From Cellvibrionaceae bacterium 1162T.S.0a.05 (GTDB taxonomy: Bacteria; Pseudomonadota; Gammaproteobacteria; Pseudomonadales; Cellvibrionaceae), in assembly GCA_000964245.1 (NCBI GenBank), contig LANB01000001.1, positions 3,599,501 to 3,663,500 of the forward strand: a DNA stretch of 64,000 nucleotides, read 5' to 3'. The notes below the pieces were generated by a model that did no database searches, was not told the origin of the DNA, and was given only the letters and a program-made list of their open reading frames with translations. The position numbers and the translations under genes were made by a program. Below are positions 44,352 through 53,410 of this stretch, one piece after another (the stretch's first letter is position 1; every line of letters begins with the position of its first letter).

Positions 44352-47300
44352 ATGATTGAAACTATTATTCGCTGGTCTATTAGCAACCGATTTCTGGTGT
44401 TGTTGGCGACCGTTATCTTAGTGGGGCTCGGGCTTTTTTCCCTGCAAAGAACACCGGTTGATGCAATTCCGGACTTGAGTGATGTGCAGGTTATTATTAA
44501 AACGTCCTATCCTGGTCAGGCGCCTCAGGTGGTACAAGACCAGGTAACCTACCCCTTGACCACAGCTATGTTGTCGGTACCGGGAGCGGTGACGGTAAGA
44601 GGGTATTCCTTTTTTGGGGATTCCTATGTGTATATCATTTTTAATGAAAAAACAGATTTGTATTGGGCGCGAAGCCGAGTACTAGAGTATCTCAGCCAGG
44701 TTGCGCCGAGCTTGCCGGATGCTGCCAGACCACAACTGGGGCCCGATGCAACTGGTGTTGGATGGATTTATATCTACGCACTGACGGATAAAACCGGCAA
44801 GCACGATATCAGTCAGCTTCGTAGTTTGCAGGATTGGTTTTTGAAATATGAATTGCAAACTGTGCCTGGAGTGTCAGAAGTGGCCGCTGTGGGGGGCATG
44901 GTGAAACAGTATCAGGTGACTGTCGACCCTGAAAAATTACGCGCGTTTAATATGCCTCTCGCCCATATTCAAATGGCGATAAAGCGCGCAAACCAGGAAG
45001 TTGGCGCTTCTGTTGTTGAAATGGCTGAAGCGGAATACATGGTTCGTGCTAGTGGCTACTTACAAAAACGTGAAGATCTTGAAAATATTCCTCTGGGTGT
45101 AAACGAAAATGGAACCCCCTTGCTGCTCCGGGACGTTGCGAATATTCAGTTAGGTCCACAAATGCGTCGTGGTATCGCGGAATTAAACGGAGTCGGTGAA
45201 ACTGTGGGTGGCATCGTGGTGATGCGCTACGGCGAGAACGCACAGACAACCATTGATGGCGTGAAAGAAAAACTCACCCAACTGGAGCGAAGCTTGCCTG
45301 ACGGTGTTGAGATCGTTACCGTTTATGACCGTTCCGGTTTAATACAGAGCGCCATTAAAAATCTATGGCAAAAACTCGTAGAAGAATTTGTTGTTGTTGC
45401 GCTTGTATGCATGATTTTTCTTTTTCATGTGCGTTCTTCATTGGTTGCAATTATCAGTTTGCCGGTTGGCATTGTTGCTGCCTTTGTGGTGATGTATTTT
45501 CAGGGTATCAATGCCAACATCATGTCACTGGGTGGCATTGCTATAGCGATTGGCGCAATGATAGACGGTGCAATTGTGCTAATAGAAAACATGCATAAAC
45601 ACCTTGAAAAAAATGAATTGAACGATGCCAACCGTTGGCAAATAGTAACGAAGGCGGCAACCGAGGTGGGGCCGGCACTTTTTTTCAGCTTGTTAATTAT
45701 CACGGTCAGTTTTCTTCCTGTGTTCACCCTGGAGGCACAAGAAGGACGTATGTTTAGCCCACTGGCTTATACGAAAACCTATGCCATGGCAGCCGCAGCG
45801 GCGCTGGCGGTTACCCTGGTTCCGGTGCTAATGGGCTACTTTATCCGCGGTCGTATTCTCCCCGAAAGCCGTAATCCTGTGAACCGGGTGTTAATCTCTG
45901 CTTACATGCCGCTGTTGAAAACAGTTTTGAATTACCCCGGAACAACGGTCGCTATTGCACTTTTATTGTTGCTGAGTACGCTTTGGCCATTGCAAAAAAT
46001 CGGCAGTGAATTTATTCCTCCTCTCGATGAGGGCGACTTGATGTACATGCCAACGACCTACCCGGGTATTTCGATTGGTAAGGCGCGTGAGCTGCTTCAA
46101 CAAACGGACAAATTAATTGCGACCGTGCCGGAAGTACAAAACGTATTTGGAAAAATTGGCCGTGCAGAAACCGCAACCGATCCCGCACCCTTGACCATGA
46201 TAGAAACTTTTATCCAATTAAAGCCGAGAAGTGAGTGGCGAAAAGGTGTGACAACAGAGACTTTGATTAAAGAGTTTGATGCCCTGGTGAAACTGCCGGG
46301 CGTCACCAATGCCTGGGTTATGCCAATTAAAACACGGATCGATATGTTGGCAACCGGGATCAAAACACCGGTGGGCATAAAAGTCGCAGGCCCTGATTTG
46401 CAAGTCATTCAGTCGCTCGGCCAGCAGCTGGAAACAATACTGTCAGAAGTGGAAGGGACAACCTCGGTGTATTCAGAACGGGTTGCCGGGGGGCGGTATC
46501 TCGATATTAAAATCGACCGGGAGAAAGCTGCACGTTTTGGCCTCAATGTGGTTGATGTTCAGGAAGTGATTGCATCAGCAATTGGGGGTATGAATATTAC
46601 CCAAACCGTAGAAGGCCTGGAGCGCTACCCGGTGAATATTCGCTACCCGCAATCCTATCGCGATTCGCCAGAGCAGCTCGCGTTATTACCCATCATTACA
46701 CCGGCCGGTTTACGTATTGCGCTAGCTGATGTCGCCAGTATTCAAATTGCAGATGGCCCTCCGGGTATCAAAAGTGAAAATGCGCGTATTAATGGTTGGA
46801 CCTTTATTGATATTGCCGGTGTTGATGTTGGAACCTATGTCGCCAATGCAAAAAAAGTTGTTGCGGATAAGTTGGCATTGCCCGCTGGCTATTCAGTGAA
46901 TTGGTCGGGGCAGTATGAATATATGGAGCGCGCGAAAGCCAAGCTTAGCTATGTTGTTCCTCTGACACTCATGATCATTGTTGTATTGCTTTATTTGAGT
47001 TTCAAAAACTTTGTTGAAGTGGCATTGATAATGGGGACCTTACCACTTGCTGTGGTGGGTAGCGTGTGGTTGATGTATTGGTTGGAATTTAATTTTTCTA
47101 TTGCTGTAGGTGTCGGGTTGATTGCCCTTGCAGGGGTTGCAGTCGAAATCGGTGTGATCATGCTGGTTTATCTCAATCAGGCGCAAGCTCAAGCGTGTGA
47201 CCAGGCCTCGGGCCGCCAACTTGGCCATGATGAGCTCAAACAAGCGGTGATAAACGGTGCTGCTTTGCGCGTGCGCCCGGTACTTATGACAACCGGCGCC

Positions 47301-47480
47301 ACCATTGTTGGTTTGCTTCCGATTATGCGTGGTGACGGGACTGGTTCGGAGGTTATGCAGCGCCTGGCAGCTCCCATGGTGGGAGGAATGGTCAGTGCCT
47401 TGGTGCTAACGCTTCTGGTTTTGCCAGCAGTGTATTTTTTGTGGAAACAGTATGGAATACAGGCTCGTGAAAACCAATAA
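44352..47480 (+). CDS. cusA: Cu(I)/Ag(I) efflux RND transporter CusA
   Basis: Inner-membrane proton antiporter of the heavy-metal RND group, about 1042 residues. The proton-relay Asp lies in IAIGAMIDGAIVLIENMHKH. The three methionines that define the Cu/Ag site in E. coli CusA (M573, M623, M672) are matched in GDLMYMPTTYPGIS, DPAPLTMIETF and RIDMLATGIKTP. This favours copper/silver over zinc or cobalt. The frame begins with GTG at 44349; I prefer the ATG three bases later because of GAGGA spacing. It directly follows cusB. Confidence 0.96.
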   Translation: MIETIIRWSISNRFLVLLATVILVGLGLFSLQRTPVDAIPDLSDVQVIIKTSYPGQAPQVVQDQVTYPLTTAMLSVPGAVTVRGYSFFGDSYVYIIFNEKTDLYWARSRVLEYLSQVAPSLPDAARPQLGPDATGVGWIYIYALTDKTGKHDISQLRSLQDWFLKYELQTVPGVSEVAAVGGMVKQYQVTVDPEKLRAFNMPLAHIQMAIKRANQEVGASVVEMAEAEYMVRASGYLQKREDLENIPLGVNENGTPLLLRDVANIQLGPQMRRGIAELNGVGETVGGIVVMRYGENAQTTIDGVKEKLTQLERSLPDGVEIVTVYDRSGLIQSAIKNLWQKLVEEFVVVALVCMIFLFHVRSSLVAIISLPVGIVAAFVVMYFQGINANIMSLGGIAIAIGAMIDGAIVLIENMHKHLEKNELNDANRWQIVTKAATEVGPALFFSLLIITVSFLPVFTLEAQEGRMFSPLAYTKTYAMAAAAALAVTLVPVLMGYFIRGRILPESRNPVNRVLISAYMPLLKTVLNYPGTTVAIALLLLLSTLWPLQKIGSEFIPPLDEGDLMYMPTTYPGISIGKARELLQQTDKLIATVPEVQNVFGKIGRAETATDPAPLTMIETFIQLKPRSEWRKGVTTETLIKEFDALVKLPGVTNAWVMPIKTRIDMLATGIKTPVGIKVAGPDLQVIQSLGQQLETILSEVEGTTSVYSERVAGGRYLDIKIDREKAARFGLNVVDVQEVIASAIGGMNITQTVEGLERYPVNIRYPQSYRDSPEQLALLPIITPAGLRIALADVASIQIADGPPGIKSENARINGWTFIDIAGVDVGTYVANAKKVVADKLALPAGYSVNWSGQYEYMERAKAKLSYVVPLTLMIIVVLLYLSFKNFVEVALIMGTLPLAVVGSVWLMYWLEFNFSIAVGVGLIALAGVAVEIGVIMLVYLNQAQAQACDQASGRQLGHDELKQAVINGAALRVRPVLMTTGATIVGLLPIMRGDGTGSEVMQRLAAPMVGGMVSALVLTLLVLPAVYFLWKQYGIQARENQ

Positions 47481-47509
47481 AAGTATAGCGTGCAGTGTAG
47501 ATTGAACGG

Positions 47510-48931
47510 TTAGTTGATTGCATAGGGCAATATTACGATAAAACAGCTACCTTTACCCGGCGTGCTCTCCACGCGTATTTCGCCTTGAAGCAGGGTGACA
47601 AAATCACGTGTGAGAGCAAGCCCTAGGCCTGTTCCTTGTATGTCCAGATTCTGTTTGCCGCTAATTCTCTGATAATTTGTAAACAAGCTGGCAATGGCTT
47701 GGTCATCCATGCCTATTCCGGTATCGCTTACTTTAATATAGATAAGCTGGCCACCGGGTTCCTCAACGTTTATGGAAACCTCACCAGCGTCAGTATATTT
47801 GATTGCATTGGAGAGCAAGTTGGTAATAATTTGTTTAAATTTGTTTTTATCACTTTGGATGGTAATGTCAGAACTGCATTGCAGAGTAAATTGAAGGTTT
47901 TTTTCGCGAAGAAGAGAGGACAGTTGATCACTGATATTTTTCAGATTCTCATAAACCGAAAACCGACTTAACTCCACCTCCATTTTTCCGGCTTCTATTT
48001 TGGACGCATCGAGTGTATTACTAATAAGATCGCTCAGTTCCAGACCGCCGTTATAAATTTTTTCCAGCATGTCGGCTTCTTCTTCAGAGAATTTATCCGG
48101 GTTGCCGAGTAGTAGCAGATTTGAAAAACCGACAATGGCGTTTATGGGGGTTCGAAGTTCATGGATCATTTTTGCGTAAAAATCGCGGCGAGCAGCTGTT
48201 TGCTCCTGTATTAGCTGGTTTTCAATACTTTTTCTTTCCGTAATATCATTGAGCCAGGCAAGTACAGTAGCTGGCTTATCTCTTAAGGGGTAAAGGTTCC
48301 AGCTATACCACTGTTGGTCAACATGGACTTCAATACACTCGATATTGGTTTCTTCGGAAATACATTTTTGGCACAGTTCGCTGATGTTTTGCGGAAAGAT
48401 TTTAGGGTGACCACTCGGTGTAAAACTGTGTTTAACCAAACATTCATTTAAGGCCGGGTTGGCAAACAGTATGCTGCCGAAATTATCCAGTTCTGCTATG
48501 GGAGAGGGTGTTTTATCGATATATTGAGCATATTTATTGAGCTCTTCCTGATTATATTCACGTTTCTCATTGTGTATAAAACTAATGAGGTATTTTACAT
48601 CTCCCAGCTCCTGGGGATGCAGTACGTGATAGTCAAGCGAGATATTGTCACCGGCGGTATTTTTCCACCAGGTAGAGTGCATACAATTTTCTTGATCTTT
48701 TAAATGTGCGCACAGTGGACAAGTGCTCACGTCGTGAGAGTAATCCCGTGTTTCCACGCAAAATGCTTCATGAACATGCTTGCCGACGTAACATAAGTCA
48801 TTTTCTCCTAGAATTTTTCGCGCACCGTCTGATATCACCGTCACGTTTGCATTACAATCCAGGGCGACCAAAGCTTCGGGCCATTTTTTTAGCAGGGTAT
48901 GGGTGTTATCCCGAAAAGTCATAGTGCTCAC
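47510..48931 (-). CDS. PAS-domain sensor histidine kinase with Cys-rich N-terminus
   Basis: Soluble 473-residue kinase without transmembrane segments. Residues 10-125 are a PAS-like domain with a Cys cluster (C47, C58, C71, C74, C83; CPLC motif), and a second PAS (about 135-235) holds C187, C190 and C199. The H box is MIHELRTPINAIVGF with His257, then the N box LLSNAIKYT and the G boxes DTGIGM and GTGLGL. No receiver domain. The GTG start overlaps the stop of the HD-GYP gene by four bases. The Cys pairs may bind a metal or cluster; convergent cusA is a suggestive neighbour. Confidence 0.9.
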   Translation of the reverse strand: MSTMTFRDNTHTLLKKWPEALVALDCNANVTVISDGARKILGENDLCYVGKHVHEAFCVETRDYSHDVSTCPLCAHLKDQENCMHSTWWKNTAGDNISLDYHVLHPQELGDVKYLISFIHNEKREYNQEELNKYAQYIDKTPSPIAELDNFGSILFANPALNECLVKHSFTPSGHPKIFPQNISELCQKCISEETNIECIEVHVDQQWYSWNLYPLRDKPATVLAWLNDITERKSIENQLIQEQTAARRDFYAKMIHELRTPINAIVGFSNLLLLGNPDKFSEEEADMLEKIYNGGLELSDLISNTLDASKIEAGKMEVELSRFSVYENLKNISDQLSSLLREKNLQFTLQCSSDITIQSDKNKFKQIITNLLSNAIKYTDAGEVSINVEEPGGQLIYIKVSDTGIGMDDQAIASLFTNYQRISGKQNLDIQGTGLGLALTRDFVTLLQGEIRVESTPGKGSCFIVILPYAIN

Positions 48932-50328
48932 TCAAATTCAGGGTGAAGGCGATTTGCAGGGTCATCTTTTTTGTTATCCGGATCGATAATTTCTACAATT
49001 TCGCGGTGGGGTTGCTTTTTATCCTGGCGAGCTAAATCAACAACAATACTGTCTCCTAAAACAAATCCACGTTTGTCATACCAGATTGAGATAACGGGAG
49101 TTTTAAGCGCGCCTTCATTCAATTCTCGAACAACAGCTTTTTCACCCGTATTCAACAATACGGCACTGGTAACCGGATAGATGCCTATCATGGAAATAAA
49201 AACGCGCATCATGTCTTTGTCAAAAAGACCTTGTTCAGCAGCTTTGAAAAGTTGCTTGATGGCATTCGCGGGTAATAGACCGGGCATATCCCGAAGCTGA
49301 TGGACAAGTTCATCGTAACAGTCGCAAATTGCGAGAGCTCTCGCGAGCGCTGAAATACTGTCTTTTTTCAAACCGTTGGGATAACCGCTGCCATCACAGA
49401 GTTCATGATGTTGAAGGATGGCTGTCTGCACGTTCTTTTCAAGCTCAGATTTCGCTAACAGCGTTATGCCTATAGACGGGTGCTGTTTAATCAGGGATTT
49501 TTCGGTTTCACTGTAATGTGTTCGCTTGCCCATTAAATTTACGGGCAGTTGTATCCAGCCTGTTTCGTGAAGTAGGGCGGCAAGGCCAAGTTGTAATAGC
49601 TCTTCTTCACCAAATTTAAGGTGAAGCCCGAGGTTCAAGGAGAGGCCGTAAACCGCGAAAGCGTGGGTGGTGAGTTTGCGTGACTTATGTTGAATATGCA
49701 CAAGATTCATCAGGGCATTTTCATTGCGCTTCAAGCTGGCAATGGCATGTTGGCTGAGTTTGTTTACCTGGTTGCTATCGATCTTTTTATCGCTTTCAAG
49801 GGCGGTGTATATATCGTGCGCGAGATAAAGTACCTGAGTCCGGATTTTTAGTGCGGCATTTTTTTCTGCATCAAGTGATTTCGCCGCAGTATCCATGGCT
49901 TGGGATACGCTCTTGTCAGCGTTTTTGTCTCCCGGATTTTTTACTGCTTGAGCCTGAGCTTGGGAATTCGTGGATTCTTTGGCAGGGCTGTTTTTAACGT
50001 GGCCCTGCTCAGGTTGGCCCGACTGGAGGGCAGATTCTTCACTGTGTTGTCCTGCTTCTTCCGGTTTATCAAGATGGTTGTTTTTGGGTGCTTGCTCTGA
50101 GAGGAAAGGTGAGTGAGTGGCCTTTAGGGGTGCCAGCCCCTTGTTTATATCGATTACCAGGTGCTTAACGCCGGCATTTTTCAGTCTGGCGATTTGTTCA
50201 CTGTTCTGAATGAGGCGGTCGCCTTTGATGAACAAGGCCTTAAACCATGAGACATCCAGGCGCACCACGTACATCCCGGGACGCAGCTGTGGCAAGGATA
50301 TTTCGAGTTCATGCTGGCTGTGCTTCAA
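48928..50328 (-). CDS. HD-GYP protein with DUF3391 N-terminus and altered HD motif
   Basis: Residues 1-70 form a DUF3391-type domain (LRPGMYVVRLDVSWFKALFIKG), then a Q/E/K-rich low-complexity linker (75-150), then the HD-GYP domain. The GYP part is intact (HHELCDGSGYPNGL, residues 307-320). The metal-binding HD is HE at 254-255 in LLHETGWIQLP, and the following catalytic Lys is Trp. Cyclic-di-GMP hydrolysis is therefore doubtful; a binding or regulatory role is likelier. It is translationally coupled to the downstream kinase by a GTGA overlap. Confidence 0.88.
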   Translation of the reverse strand: MKHSQHELEISLPQLRPGMYVVRLDVSWFKALFIKGDRLIQNSEQIARLKNAGVKHLVIDINKGLAPLKATHSPFLSEQAPKNNHLDKPEEAGQHSEESALQSGQPEQGHVKNSPAKESTNSQAQAQAVKNPGDKNADKSVSQAMDTAAKSLDAEKNAALKIRTQVLYLAHDIYTALESDKKIDSNQVNKLSQHAIASLKRNENALMNLVHIQHKSRKLTTHAFAVYGLSLNLGLHLKFGEEELLQLGLAALLHETGWIQLPVNLMGKRTHYSETEKSLIKQHPSIGITLLAKSELEKNVQTAILQHHELCDGSGYPNGLKKDSISALARALAICDCYDELVHQLRDMPGLLPANAIKQLFKAAEQGLFDKDMMRVFISMIGIYPVTSAVLLNTGEKAVVRELNEGALKTPVISIWYDKRGFVLGDSIVVDLARQDKKQPHREIVEIIDPDNKKDDPANRLHPEFE

Positions 50329-50419
50329 GTTCTTTAAGCCTCAAGTTTAAAGAGGTGCCAAATTTCGTCGCACCTACCCGTAAACTATAGCTTGTATTTC
50401 AGTTAGCCCCTTATTTTGA

Positions 50420-51265
50420 CTAAGATTTTTCGTCGCTGACGACCTTGATCGGCAACGGAGCGGATTCCGAGCCAGTATATAAACTCATGTGCGGGAAGGG
50501 GATTTCGATGCCATGTTCGTCAAAGGCAATCTTGATTTCAGTATAAATACTGTTTTTCAACTGCAGGAAATTTTCACGTTTAGCCCAAACGGAAAATTGA
50601 ATGTCGATGGAAGAGGCGCCAAATCCGTTGAGTATGAAAATAGGTGGGGGTTCATCGAGGCAAAGTGGATTTTTATCTGCGATGGTTTCCAGTAATTTTT
50701 TTACACGCTCAATGTCTTCCTTGTAAGCAATGCCTATGAGTAGATCGGCGCGACGAATCGGAAAACGTGTCAGTGTAGTGACTTCGCTTTTAATCATGGT
50801 TTCATTCGGAATACGGACAAAAAGATTGTCAAAGGTGCGTAGTTTCACTGAAAGCAAATCAATTGAGATGACTTCGCCTGTTATCTGCCCGACACGAATA
50901 ATATCGTTGATTGAAAAGGGGCGTTCGAACATCAAGAACAGGCCACTGATTAAATTGGAGGCAGAAGTTTGCGAAGCAAAACCGATAGCAACTGTGAGTA
51001 TGCCTGCGGCCCCCAGTAATATACTGAGATCGAAACCCAGTTGCTTGAGTGCCGATATAATAAAAAGGCCAAAGACACTGTAGAATACGGCACGCTTCAA
51101 TATTAGTAGGCCGTGTGCGGTAAAACGTTTTTGTGTCAATTTTGCACTTAAGGCACTGAGTAAACGTGCAACAAGAAAGCCGACAAAAATAAAAATAAAG
51201 GCTTGGGCAACGGAAATAAGCCTGTTGGTTTCACTTGAATTGAGTAGGTCCTGAATATTTTCCAT
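50420..51265 (-). CDS. Small-conductance mechanosensitive channel, MscS family
   Basis: A 281-residue MscS. Three N-terminal hydrophobic segments include the pore helix TM3, LLGAAGILTVAIGFASQTSASNLISGLFLMFERPFSINDII, rich in Gly and Ala as the gate requires. The beta domain (DNLFVRIPNETM) and alpha/beta domain follow. It opens on membrane tension to release solutes at hypo-osmotic shock. It follows the DUF432-like gene by eight bases. Confidence 0.94.
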   Translation of the reverse strand: MENIQDLLNSSETNRLISVAQAFIFIFVGFLVARLLSALSAKLTQKRFTAHGLLILKRAVFYSVFGLFIISALKQLGFDLSILLGAAGILTVAIGFASQTSASNLISGLFLMFERPFSINDIIRVGQITGEVISIDLLSVKLRTFDNLFVRIPNETMIKSEVTTLTRFPIRRADLLIGIAYKEDIERVKKLLETIADKNPLCLDEPPPIFILNGFGASSIDIQFSVWAKRENFLQLKNSIYTEIKIAFDEHGIEIPFPHMSLYTGSESAPLPIKVVSDEKS

Positions 51266-51273
51266 TTAATCCT

Positions 51274-52059
51274 CTAGGCAAATAAACTGCTCAGTGAGCG
51301 TATGAGTTTATTGTTGTCTGCGCGCTCTCGTGCAGCCCCAAGATGTTCTGCATTTTTCAGGTGGTTTGGGGCATGGTTATCCAGTTTTAGCTGCGCGAAT
51401 TGGCCGCTTTCTTCACGAACGATACTGAGTTTTTCTGTCCAAAGCTGATTGTCTGAAAAATACATATTAAGAAGGGGAACGGGTAAATTAATCCGTTCTA
51501 TTTGTAAGACATCCTTGCTTTTATTATCGATATGAATGGGTGTCACCGCCCGGCAATATTTCTCAGTGCTAAACTCACTTTGTAAAAGCGCATCAGTTTT
51601 TTTCGCGTAGCACAGCTCGCCTTCCATATTATTATTGCCAAACCATGAATCGGAGGGTCGCCAAAAGGGGAGATCCAGTAAATCAGTGCCATCTTCCAAT
51701 TGTGCCCTGAACCACAGCGGCGTGCTGACCAGTAAATCGGTTTTCTCGCCGCCAGGAAGGCGCAGGACATTGCGGGGCCGGGAAACAAACGATCGATCTG
51801 CCAGCGCAGGGTAAACTTTGATTTTTGCAGAGGTTGATTGTTGCAGTAATCGCCCGATTTTTTTGTTGTCGATATCTGCAGGTTCTGTATCCAGCACCGT
51901 TTGCTCTACCGGTGTATTCCCTTCTTCTTCGCTTTCTATGTTCCACGTAAGCCATTCGCTTTGCAGGCGTTGAATTACAAAGCGTCGATCGTCTGTTTTC
52001 CAACAGCGAATTTGTCCTTCACTAAACTCGAACGTGCCCCACCAGGTTTGTGCTGTCAT
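51274..52059 (-). CDS. Putative DUF432-family protein
   Basis: A 261-residue cytoplasmic protein without signal or membrane segments. It starts WWGTFEFSEGQIRCWKTDDRRFVIQRLQSEWLTW and has the central segment PSLPDRSFVSRPRN-like arrangement of basic residues before PLWFRAQLEDGTDLLDLPFWRPSDSWFG. From memory this matches DUF432, a family often adjacent to MscS channels; I hold the family name with moderate confidence. It lies between an M14 deacylase and MscS, so it may assist channel function or a related solute response. Confidence 0.6.
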   Translation of the reverse strand: MTAQTWWGTFEFSEGQIRCWKTDDRRFVIQRLQSEWLTWNIESEEEGNTPVEQTVLDTEPADIDNKKIGRLLQQSTSAKIKVYPALADRSFVSRPRNVLRLPGGEKTDLLVSTPLWFRAQLEDGTDLLDLPFWRPSDSWFGNNNMEGELCYAKKTDALLQSEFSTEKYCRAVTPIHIDNKSKDVLQIERINLPVPLLNMYFSDNQLWTEKLSIVREESGQFAQLKLDNHAPNHLKNAEHLGAARERADNNKLIRSLSSLFA

Positions 52060-52086
52060 TTTATCTCCAAACTACTATTGTTCATT

Positions 52087-53154
52087 CTATACGGAGGGTT
52101 GATCTTCGAAAACCGGGTTAGGTGTATTTTCGGCGGTATTCTGGAAGGCCTCAACAGTGGCTGCGGCTTCGCCAATATCTTCAAAGCGGGCGATATGAAA
52201 GAGCGCATCGCCCTCGTTTACCAGAGGGATATTGCTGCGGCCGATAACAAGGCCAGCAAATTGCGCTCTCACTTCATATTCTGTTTGGTCGAACATATCC
52301 GATGGGTCAGTAATTAACGCCAGTACTTCATTTTTGGCCACACGCGCGCCGAGTGCAACAATGGGTCGCAATACGCCGCTCTCGGGTGCCCGTTCCCAGT
52401 GACTGGATCGAGCCATAAAGGGCTCAATGGGATGACGACCTTTTTTCAACGCTGGAAGCATCTCCAATTTTCGCATAACAGAGATAATTCCGCGAACCCC
52501 TGCCCGAATGGACAGCTCATCGAATCGCAGGGCTTCGCCCGCTTCGTAGAGCAGGACTTTGACCCCGATTGAGCCTGCAGCTTCCCTCAGTGAGCCATCG
52601 CGTAAGTTTGAGTTGAGAATCACCGGAACTGAGAAGGCTTCAGCCAAGGCACGTACTTCAGGGTCCTCGAGGTCTGCCCGAATTTGAGGGAGGTTGGAAC
52701 GGTGTATTGCGCCTGTATGAAGATCTATACCGTATTGGCATTTCTTGACAATCTCATCCAGAAACATGAAAGCCAAACGCCCCGCCAGACTTCCTTTGCT
52801 AGAGCCAGGAAAAGATCGATTCAGGTCCCGCCTGTCTGGCAAATAACGTGAATGCTGAATGATGCCAAACACATTGACTATCGGGACAACTATGAGGGTT
52901 CCTTTCAGTTTCTTCACACCGGTGTTTTTGAGTAAACGGCGGATAATTTCGACCCCATTAAGCTCATCACCATGAATCGCAGCGCTGATAAACAAGCTCG
53001 GCCCCGCTTTTTTGCCACAGATCACCTGGACGGGAATACTCAAGTCAGTATGGGTGTATAACTTGGCAATAGGCAGCTCAATAATTCGGTGTTCGCCGGG
53101 ATGTATAGTAATCCCGGCAATTTTTACTGCCTGGTTTTTGAAAGATCCTGACAA
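52087..53154 (-). CDS. M14 family deacylase/carboxypeptidase (succinylglutamate desuccinylase-like)
   Basis: Second aspartoacylase-superfamily enzyme in the window. Zinc motif H-x-x-E in AAIHGDELNG, substrate carboxylate motif PDRRDLNRSFPG, third zinc ligand in GIDLHTGA and putative general-base Glu in LLYEAGEA. The C-terminal part (VARSSHWERAPESGVLRP onwards) is a beta-barrel that may limit substrate access. No ATG is available; a TTG at 53154 has GGAG nine bases upstream, an earlier TTG at 53169 does not. It leads the M14-DUF432-MscS operon. Substrate unknown. Confidence 0.83.
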   Translation of the reverse strand: MSGSFKNQAVKIAGITIHPGEHRIIELPIAKLYTHTDLSIPVQVICGKKAGPSLFISAAIHGDELNGVEIIRRLLKNTGVKKLKGTLIVVPIVNVFGIIQHSRYLPDRRDLNRSFPGSSKGSLAGRLAFMFLDEIVKKCQYGIDLHTGAIHRSNLPQIRADLEDPEVRALAEAFSVPVILNSNLRDGSLREAAGSIGVKVLLYEAGEALRFDELSIRAGVRGIISVMRKLEMLPALKKGRHPIEPFMARSSHWERAPESGVLRPIVALGARVAKNEVLALITDPSDMFDQTEYEVRAQFAGLVIGRSNIPLVNEGDALFHIARFEDIGEAAATVEAFQNTAENTPNPVFEDQPSV

Positions 53155-53353
53155 GGCTACATACTCCAAGGGGGGGATAGGCGGATTAAAGTCGAATCCA
53201 GCATTGCAAGCAAGCGAGATTTTTATATTGGTATGAGAACTACCACAATTGAGCCATTACTCAGTTAGATCTCTTGATACTGATAAGGTAGGTTGGTTAA
53301 AGCTTTATCACTATGGTTTTCTAGCCGAAAGATCAGTATTTAAGAAAAAGTGC

Positions 53354-53373
53354 GCGCCCAAACTACGGGGCGC
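53354..53373 (-). terminator. Intrinsic terminator after the iorB-like gene
   Basis: On the minus strand GCGCCC, an 8-base loop and GGGCGC, then GCAC and a T-rich run, 38 bases past the stop codon. The rest of 53170-53410 shows no gene and presumably contains the promoter of the M14-DUF432-MscS operon. Confidence 0.75.
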
Positions 53374-53410
53374 TGAGGAGAGATGAAAAGAAGGTATTGA
53401 TTTCCTGATT

